Positions 30,008 through 34,903 of a stretch of 34,903 bases of DNA are shown here, in pieces. Under the pieces are notes generated by a model, which saw only the letters and a list, made by a program, of their open reading frames with translations, was not told where the DNA came from and did no database searches. Both the position numbers and the translations under genes were made by a program. Positions within the stretch are counted from its first letter, which is position 1. Every line of letters starts with the position of its first letter. The stretch lies in NCBI GenBank assembly GCA_016207865.1, contig JACQZD010000052.1, forward strand, positions 1 through 34,903. Direction: 5' to 3'. This DNA comes from Nitrospirota bacterium (GTDB taxonomy: Bacteria; Nitrospirota; Thermodesulfovibrionia; UBA6902; DSMQ01).

Positions 30008-32272
30008 ATGAGAAATGTCTCTGTTAGAAAAATAGCTTTCCTTTTACTCTTTCCCCTGTTTGTGATAGGGCTTGCGGGAACTGCCTTTGCCCAGTCAGAG
30101 GATGAGGCGGTAAAACTATATCAGCAGGGACAAGAAGCGCAAAAATACGGCAGATATCAGGAGGCGCTGTCTTATTTTGAGAAGTCACTAGAAATTAATA
30201 AAAAACTTGGTCATCTTCAAGGTATCTCTGCCAATTTGAATTATATCGGTGCTGTTTACGATTCACTGGGGCAGTATGAAAAGGCACTGACTTATTATGA
30301 AGAATCTTTAAAGATATCTAAAGAACTTAAAATCCCACAATCTGTAGCCGGAAGCCTCAACAACATCGGTGGTGTTTATCTTTATGAGAAAAGATATAAA
30401 GAAGCTGAACAGAAATTCCTTCAAACAAAAGGCGAGCCGGGTCTTGTAGCGGTTTTTTTAGCCACAGGAAGACATAATGAGGCATTAAAACTCCTTAAAA
30501 ATATGCCTCCAGAATGGAATAGCGATAACCCGTATCGCATCCAGTTTTACACCCAATACGGTTTTGCCTTGAAAGGAGTTGGACAACTCAAAGAATCATC
30601 CAGTAAATTTTATAAAGCAGTCTCCATCGCTGAGGAAATGAGGCAGAAGGTTAAGGGAGAAAAGACAGGATTTTTGGGTGGAGGTTACTTAGGCGGGCGT
30701 ATCCGAGCATACAAAGGTCTTGTGGCATCTTTATCTGAACGTGCAATCAACGGTGAAACAAAAGACAAGGAATTTATCTCTTTTGGAAAAGATTTCCCTT
30801 CCAATGCCTTCTACTTCGCTGAATCCACAAAGGCGCGAACACTCCTTGAGGCAATGGTAGAATCGGCAAGGAAAAGCCAGAAGGTTGAGATATCAGAAGA
30901 TTTGAGACAAAGAGAACAATCCCTCATTAATCAGCTTACTGCAATAGAAAATCTATGGGATGATGCTTATAAAAAAGGAGAGGAAGTCTTAAAAAGACTT
31001 CAGGAAAGAAAAGAAGGGCTTACAGTAGAACTTAATACTCTGATAAAAGAGCTAAGACAAAAATATCCCAGATATGCCGCCCTTAATTATCCCAAACCCA
31101 TTCCTGCCGAGGAATTGCCTTTGAAAGACAATGAAGTCCTCATAGAGTATGCAATTGGCGATGATGCAAGTTATGTTTTTGTTGTAAAAAAAGGCGGGGT
31201 AAAAAATCTCTTTAAAATCCCTATCGGCAAGGAGGCGCTTGAGGAAAAGGTAAAGTCATTCATGGAGCCGATGAATACAAAAAATTATGAGGGGTTTTCT
31301 GTAAAAGAGGCAAAAGGACTTTATGATCTTTTGCTTGCGGATGCGTTAAAGGAGGTTCACCCCTCCCCCACCCCCCTCCCGCAAGGGGAGGGGGCAAATG
31401 TAATCATTGTCCCTGACGGAATTTTAGGACTGCTGCCGTTTGAGGCATTGATAGTAAAAGAAGGCAAGGATTACAAGGACAGCCTTTATGCCGGTGACAA
31501 ATACAATATCAGCTATTACCAATCAGCCACAGTGCTTGCGCTTCAGAGAGGTTTGAAAGAAAACAAACCGGAGAAAATGCTTTTTGCGCTCGGCAATCCG
31601 ATTTATTCAACAGACGACCTGCGTTACATTGCATGGAAAGAGAAAAAAGAAAACGTGCTTATTGCCAGCTTGAACAATAAATATTCTTTCAGAGGGCTTG
31701 CGATAAAACCTAAATGGGGCAAGACCACAGAGGCAGATGCAGGCAGTAAGATAGAATTCCCTCCCCTGCCTGAGACAGAGATTGAGGTAAAAGAGATTGC
31801 AAAGATAATGAATGTAAAGACTCAGCCTCCTGATGTTTTACTTTCCATGACGGCAAATGAGACAGAGTTGAGAAAGACAGGTCTTGAGAAATATAAATAT
31901 GTCCACTTTGCCACTCATGCCTCTTTGCCCGGGATGATTCAGGGCATTAATGAGCCGTTCTTGCTTTTGGGACAGGTGGAGAATAATGAAAAGGATGATG
32001 GGTTTCTGACAATAAATGAGGTTTTGGATTTAAGGCTTAATGCCGATGCAGTGGTCTTATCCGCCTGTGTTACAGGTGTGGGTAAAGAAGTTGAAGGCGA
32101 AGGCGTTGCAAACTTTGCAAGGGCATTTCAGCACGCAGGCGCAAGGTCCATTGTTGTCAGCCTCTGGGAAGTGGCGTCAGACCCTGCTGTAGAATATATG
32201 AAGGCGTTTTATGGTCATTTAAAGGCAGGCAAGAGCCGAGGAGAGGCATTGCGGCTTGCACGAAACGAATAA
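30008..32272 (+). CDS. Exported TPR-CHAT protein (caspase-like peptidase), C-terminal frameshift
   Basis: A 754-residue protein. A signal peptide (1-29, ending GTAFAQS) is followed by about three TPR repeats (33-145, e.g. QKYGRYQEALSYFEKSLEIN), a helical linker, and a CHAT peptidase domain (about 440-754). Catalytic His637 lies in VHFATHA and Cys687 in VVLSACVTGVG, so the dyad is intact. The start at 30008 gives the signal peptide; a GTG at 29981 is in a repeat. Residues 451-462 (HPSPTPLPQGEG) are encoded by an inserted palindromic repeat. The frame ends LRLARNE, but a one-base shift restores KYPNPFYWAVFILHGEG, the usual CHAT ending. Location is probably periplasmic. The partner is likely the DUF4384-like gene downstream. 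Substrate unknown. Confidence 0.85.
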   Translation: MRNVSVRKIAFLLLFPLFVIGLAGTAFAQSEDEAVKLYQQGQEAQKYGRYQEALSYFEKSLEINKKLGHLQGISANLNYIGAVYDSLGQYEKALTYYEESLKISKELKIPQSVAGSLNNIGGVYLYEKRYKEAEQKFLQTKGEPGLVAVFLATGRHNEALKLLKNMPPEWNSDNPYRIQFYTQYGFALKGVGQLKESSSKFYKAVSIAEEMRQKVKGEKTGFLGGGYLGGRIRAYKGLVASLSERAINGETKDKEFISFGKDFPSNAFYFAESTKARTLLEAMVESARKSQKVEISEDLRQREQSLINQLTAIENLWDDAYKKGEEVLKRLQERKEGLTVELNTLIKELRQKYPRYAALNYPKPIPAEELPLKDNEVLIEYAIGDDASYVFVVKKGGVKNLFKIPIGKEALEEKVKSFMEPMNTKNYEGFSVKEAKGLYDLLLADALKEVHPSPTPLPQGEGANVIIVPDGILGLLPFEALIVKEGKDYKDSLYAGDKYNISYYQSATVLALQRGLKENKPEKMLFALGNPIYSTDDLRYIAWKEKKENVLIASLNNKYSFRGLAIKPKWGKTTEADAGSKIEFPPLPETEIEVKEIAKIMNVKTQPPDVLLSMTANETELRKTGLEKYKYVHFATHASLPGMIQGINEPFLLLGQVENNEKDDGFLTINEVLDLRLNADAVVLSACVTGVGKEVEGEGVANFARAFQHAGARSIVVSLWEVASDPAVEYMKAFYGHLKAGKSRGEALRLARNE

Positions 32273-32382
32273 AGACAAAATACCCGAATCCATTTTATTG
32301 GGCGGTTTTTATACTGCATGGAGAAGGGTGAGCATTAAAAATTGTATAATAATCGTCATTGACCCGAAAATACCTTTAAACC

Positions 32383-32460
32383 TGTCATTCCGGCAGTTCA
32401 CAAGCCGGAATCCAGTTCCTTGTGAAAAGATTCTGGATTCCGCACCAAGTGCGGAATGAC
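32383..32460. repeat. Dispersed palindromic repeat
   Basis: gtcattccggcagttcacaagccggaatccag on the left and ctggattccgcaccaagtgcggaatgac on the right form a full symmetric element between the CHAT gene and the DUF4384-like gene. Confidence 0.85.
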
Positions 32461-32478
32461 AAATATTGGGGAGGACTC

Positions 32479-33336
32479 ATGAAAAAAATACTCATTCCAT
32501 TAATATTAACTCTTTTATTAACCCCTGCCCTCTACGCCGCGCAGTCCACCATCACTGAATCCGAGGGCTATGCCTGTATGGGCGAGGACAAGTCGCGAAA
32601 GCAAACCGAGCAGACGGCAATGGCTGATGCAAAGAGGAATGCAGTTGAATATGCCGCAACTTATATTAAGAGTGAAACACAGGTCAAAGATTTTGAGCTT
32701 CAAAAGGATTTAATTGAGGCGTATTCAAGGGCGTCTGTAAAAATAATTCAGGAGATTAAGAGGGAATGGTATAAAGACGCCTCTGTAGGGGATTGTTTTA
32801 AGATTAAAATTAAGGCAGAGGTTATTCCTGATGAAAAGGCCATGGAAAAGGTTGCCAAAAATGTACAATCTGCCGATGACCCGTCTGCGCCGTTAAGCAT
32901 TCAGCTTTGGACCGACAAAAAGGAATATAAAAAAGGTGATATGGTAAAGGTCTATGTCAAAGGCAATAAGCCTTTTTATGCCCGTGTATTGTATAAAGAT
33001 GCAGGAGGTGAATTACTTCAGCTCCTGCCGAATCCATACAGAAAGGATAATTATTTCAACGGCGGGGTGATTTATGAAATTCCTTCGGGAAATGACAAGT
33101 TTGACCTTGAGGTAAGTTCTCCGTTTGGTGAGGAAAATGTGGTAATCTATGCAAGCACGTCTCCTTTGGGCGAGATAAATCTCAAATCAGAGGGCGGGGT
33201 TTATCAGATAAAGACAACGGCATCGGATGTGGGAGACAAGACCAGGGGGATTACATTTAAAGAAAAGACCGGGGATAAAGCAACACAGGCTTCTGAATTT
33301 TTTGAGGAAAAGGTGGTTGTGAGAACAGAGAAGTAG
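32479..33336 (+). CDS. Exported protein with LPP20-like and DUF4384-like domains
   Basis: 285 residues from ATG 32479, preceded by ggggagga (32468-32475). The signal peptide MKKILIPLILTLLLTPALYA ends in AA and has no lipobox. Residues 24-125 resemble LPP20/FlgT-N-like modules (ITESEGYACMGEDKSRKQTE and AMADAKRNAVEYAATYIKS). Residues 140-235 match the DUF4384 pattern (LSIQLWTDKKEYKKGDMVKV, then LLQLLPNPYRKDNYFNGGVI). DUF4384 is recurrently encoded next to caspase-like and CHAT peptidases, so a joint periplasmic function with the upstream gene is inferred. A longer in-frame start at 32422 would translate repeat sequence (WIPHQVRND) and is rejected. Confidence 0.82.
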   Translation: MKKILIPLILTLLLTPALYAAQSTITESEGYACMGEDKSRKQTEQTAMADAKRNAVEYAATYIKSETQVKDFELQKDLIEAYSRASVKIIQEIKREWYKDASVGDCFKIKIKAEVIPDEKAMEKVAKNVQSADDPSAPLSIQLWTDKKEYKKGDMVKVYVKGNKPFYARVLYKDAGGELLQLLPNPYRKDNYFNGGVIYEIPSGNDKFDLEVSSPFGEENVVIYASTSPLGEINLKSEGGVYQIKTTASDVGDKTRGITFKEKTGDKATQASEFFEEKVVVRTEK

Positions 33337-33340
33337 TATC

Positions 33341-33516
33341 AGCAATGGGACATGAGACATAAAAATCTCTTAAAACGCAATGAGTTATTATTGAGATGCC
33401 ATGCGGCAATCGGTAGCGGTTTGTTCTGGAATAAAAATTATACATTCTTCAATCTGCCGCATGACATATTTTAAGGTATTGCCCTAATAGATTTTTCTGC
33501 CCCATGTCCCATTGCT
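33341..33516. repeat. 176-bp nested palindromic element
   Basis: Outer arms agcaatgggacatg (33341-33354) and its exact complement (33503-33516) are perfect over 14 bp. An internal aaaaatct/agattttt pairing (33361-33368 / 33489-33496) and an inner stem atgccatgcggca / tgccgcatgacat (12 of 13) follow. The layout (long outer arm, A/T-rich middle, inner GYCATGCKGC arm, loop with gttc) parallels 15422-15582. It occupies most of the gap before the rlmB-like gene. Confidence 0.8.
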
Positions 33517-33583
33517 CATCAGGTTAAACAAGCTTTTCCATTATTCAATAAAACTGTTATAATTCCCCAGGAATTAAAACCCT

Positions 33584-34324
33584 ATGAAACCATCAAACGA
33601 CAACTGGATTTACGGCGTTAACCCCGTGCTTGAGGCATTAAAAGCCGGCGGCAGGATTAAATCCATCCGCATATCATCAGGCAGGCACAAGACCGTTCCT
33701 GAAATAATGCAGGCGTCGGAAAAAGCCGGAATCCCTGTAACGATTGAAACTGAGGATTTTTTTAATAAGACATTCCCAAAGGGGCATCAGGGGGTTGCTG
33801 CAAGGATTTCGCAAAAAGGATATGTTGAGCTTGACGAGTTGTTAAAGATACCTTCAGAGAGAAACGAGCCTGCATTTTTTTTAATCCTGGACTGCATAGA
33901 AGACCCGCAAAACTTAGGCGCAATATTAAGGACCGCCGAAACTGCCGGGGTTCACGGTGTTATAATCCAATCACACAGGGCAGCAGGGTTTAGCCCTGCT
34001 GTTTACAAATCATCCGCCGGCGCAGTAGAATACCTGCCGGTAGCTCAGGTATCCAATATCAAACATGCTATAGACCTCCTGAAAAAAACAGGGGTCTGGA
34101 TATACGGAGCTGACATGCAGGCTAAAGAAACACTATGGGATGCTGATATCAGGGGACCTGCTGCAATAGTAATGGGTTCTGAAGGCTCAGGCCTAAGAAA
34201 AACCGTCAGGGAGCACTGTGATTATCTCCTTAGAATCCCCCTCAAGGGAAGGGTTTCCTCGTTAAATGTCTCTGTTGCCGCAGCATTAATTGTCTTTGAA
34301 GCATTAAGGCAACGCACAAGGTAG
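33584..34324 (+). CDS. rlmB: 23S rRNA (guanosine-2'-O)-methyltransferase, RlmB/SpoU type
   Basis: 246 residues. The N-terminal SpoU substrate-binding domain starts with WIYGVNPVLEALKAGGRI. The SPOUT methyltransferase domain carries the three knot motifs: LDCIEDPQNLGAILRTAETA (motif 1 with N and R), IVMGSEGSGLRKTV (motif 2) and RIPLKGRVSSLNVSVAAAL (motif 3). Family members methylate G2251 of 23S rRNA or a tRNA; the substrate cannot be separated by sequence alone, though the domain order favours RlmB. It lies upstream of tRNA genes, as is common before tuf-secE-nusG. Confidence 0.93.
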   Translation: MKPSNDNWIYGVNPVLEALKAGGRIKSIRISSGRHKTVPEIMQASEKAGIPVTIETEDFFNKTFPKGHQGVAARISQKGYVELDELLKIPSERNEPAFFLILDCIEDPQNLGAILRTAETAGVHGVIIQSHRAAGFSPAVYKSSAGAVEYLPVAQVSNIKHAIDLLKKTGVWIYGADMQAKETLWDADIRGPAAIVMGSEGSGLRKTVREHCDYLLRIPLKGRVSSLNVSVAAALIVFEALRQRTR

Positions 34325-34381
34325 CAAAAACCCTGCCAAATTAAAAAGGTTGTAAAAAATACATCATTGTTGTTATACTAC

Positions 34382-34411
34382 TTGACTAAAAATATATTTT
34401 TTTACTATAAT
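34382..34411 (+). promoter_or_regulatory. Strong sigma-70 promoter upstream of tRNA genes
   Basis: -35 TTGACT (34382-34387), an 18-base AT-rich spacer and a perfect -10 TATAAT (34406-34411). Transcription would begin near 34418, some 220 bases before tRNA-Thr, leaving a long leader. Confidence 0.6.
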
Positions 34412-34636
34412 TTATAGTTTTAAAAGTCGCGGTTTTTAATAAAAAAATATAAACGTGTGGGGAGCGTCGTTTTTAGCCACCGGCGGGGCGGGGAAATATA
34501 TGCTTTTTCAGTGTATTGCTTATCTCCTCAAAGTGCAAGGCAAATTCCCGATAACAACAGTTAAAAGTTATTAGTTAAAAGTTATTAGTTATTTGTTCTA
34601 ATGACGAATAACTGATAACAATTAACAATTGTTATT
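34412..34636 (+). other. Long leader with GC-rich block, no gene
   Basis: Between the promoter and tRNA-Thr lies an AT-rich stretch with a conspicuous GC-rich block (about 34454-34494, gtgtggggagcg...agccaccggcggggcgggg), possibly folding through gtgg/ccac. After it comes a 14-base tandem repeat agttaaaagttatt (two copies, about 34559-34586) and aattaacaattgttatt. No open reading frame and no riboswitch consensus that I recognise. It could be the tRNA operon leader or an independent small RNA. Confidence 0.4.
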
Positions 34637-34712
34637 GCCGATGTAGCTCAGTTGGTAGAGCAGCTGATTTGTAATCAGCGGGTCGGGGGTTCGAATCCCT
34701 TCATCGGCTCCA
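34637..34712 (+). tRNA. tRNA-Thr (anticodon TGT)
   Basis: Cloverleaf: acceptor GCCGATG/CATCGGC, D-arm GCTC-AGTTGGTA-GAGC, anticodon stem GCTGA/TCAGC around loop TTTGTAA (anticodon TGT, reads ACA), T-arm GGGGG-TTCGAAT-CCCTT. Discriminator T and encoded CCA (34710-34712). Confidence 0.96.
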
Positions 34713-34733
34713 TGAAAGACAGTGATTGGTAGT

Positions 34734-34790
34734 TAGGGATTAGGGGTTGGAGTTTAACCCTCTTTTGGTATCAGTCTTTTCTAATCCCTA
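34734..34790. repeat. Inverted repeat between the two tRNA genes
   Basis: TAGGGATTAG (34734-34743) and its exact complement (34781-34790) enclose 37 bases. It may fold in the precursor between tRNA-Thr and tRNA-Tyr; without a T-run it is not called a terminator. Confidence 0.55.
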
Positions 34791-34817
34791 CCCCCTAAAC
34801 CCTTACGACTGTTGTTA

Positions 34818-34902
<85 letters not shown>

Positions 34903-34903
34903 G

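Noticed and set aside
32256..32459. Open frame of 67 codons after the CHAT gene
   Set aside because: Its start overlaps the CHAT end out of frame and the rest is repeat sequence (FRQFTSRNPVPCEKILDSAP). It is neither the true CHAT tail frame nor a gene.
34412..34560. Riboswitch (c-di-GMP, TPP, cobalamin or fluoride type) before the tRNA genes
   Set aside because: None of the conserved core words of these classes could be found, and the downstream genes are tRNAs.

Overview
The window looks like one contiguous chromosomal stretch from an uncultured Gram-negative bacterium, most likely of the Nitrospirota (Thermodesulfovibrionia-like) lineage. This is inferred from the order pheA-hisC-aroF-tyrA-aroA, then cmk-plsC-ispH-rpsA-sppA-ihf, from the fused uroporphyrinogen methyltransferase/synthase, from moderate G+C, and from the very many small palindromic repeats typical of groundwater members of that group. 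The phylum is an inference; no rRNA gene is present. All genes are on the + strand.

Layout. (1) 93-10593 is an envelope efflux block: an RND adaptor lipoprotein and its inner-membrane pump (the pump gene carries an internal out-of-frame deletion), a MacA/MacB-type ABC tripartite exporter (adaptor, ATPase, permease), and an EmrA/EmrB pair. A membrane-anchored metallophosphoesterase follows (10720-11880). (2) 11977-17778 is an aromatic amino acid cluster: chorismate mutase/prephenate dehydratase, HisC-type aminotransferase, DAHP synthase, prephenate dehydrogenase and EPSP synthase. A HAMP-PAS-PAS sensor without a kinase domain follows. (3) 19774-26225 is a housekeeping cluster: cytidylate kinase, acyltransferase, IspH, ribosomal protein S1, SppA, an HU/IHF protein and a SUMT-HemD fusion. 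The fusion gene carries an A16 tract where the family normally has a conserved methyltransferase motif.

(4) 26230-33340 is the accessory region. It holds a Phd/PIN toxin-antitoxin pair with a repeated-palindrome operator, then two tandem MNT-nucleotidyltransferase/HEPN modules. Each module sits behind a nearly identical leader that contains a broken copy of the signal-peptide start of the downstream TPR-CHAT gene plus an extended -10 promoter. After these come a short coiled-coil gene followed by an attC-like imperfect palindrome, an exported TPR-CHAT protease (with a one-base frameshift at its extreme C-terminus), and an exported DUF4384-like protein. The exported CHAT/DUF4384 pair together with the leader-sharing HEPN/MNT modules is the best candidate for an undescribed system here. 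(5) 33584-34902 returns to core functions: an RlmB-type rRNA methyltransferase, a strong promoter with an unexplained GC-rich leader, and tRNA-Thr(TGT) and tRNA-Tyr(GTA). This layout usually precedes tuf-secE-nusG, which would lie beyond the window.

Throughout, dispersed palindromes (at least ten of one family, several others) fill the intergenic spaces and have in places become coding sequence: the C-terminal tails of the MacB-type ATPase, EmrB and HemD, and internal peptides in AroA, HemD and the CHAT protein.
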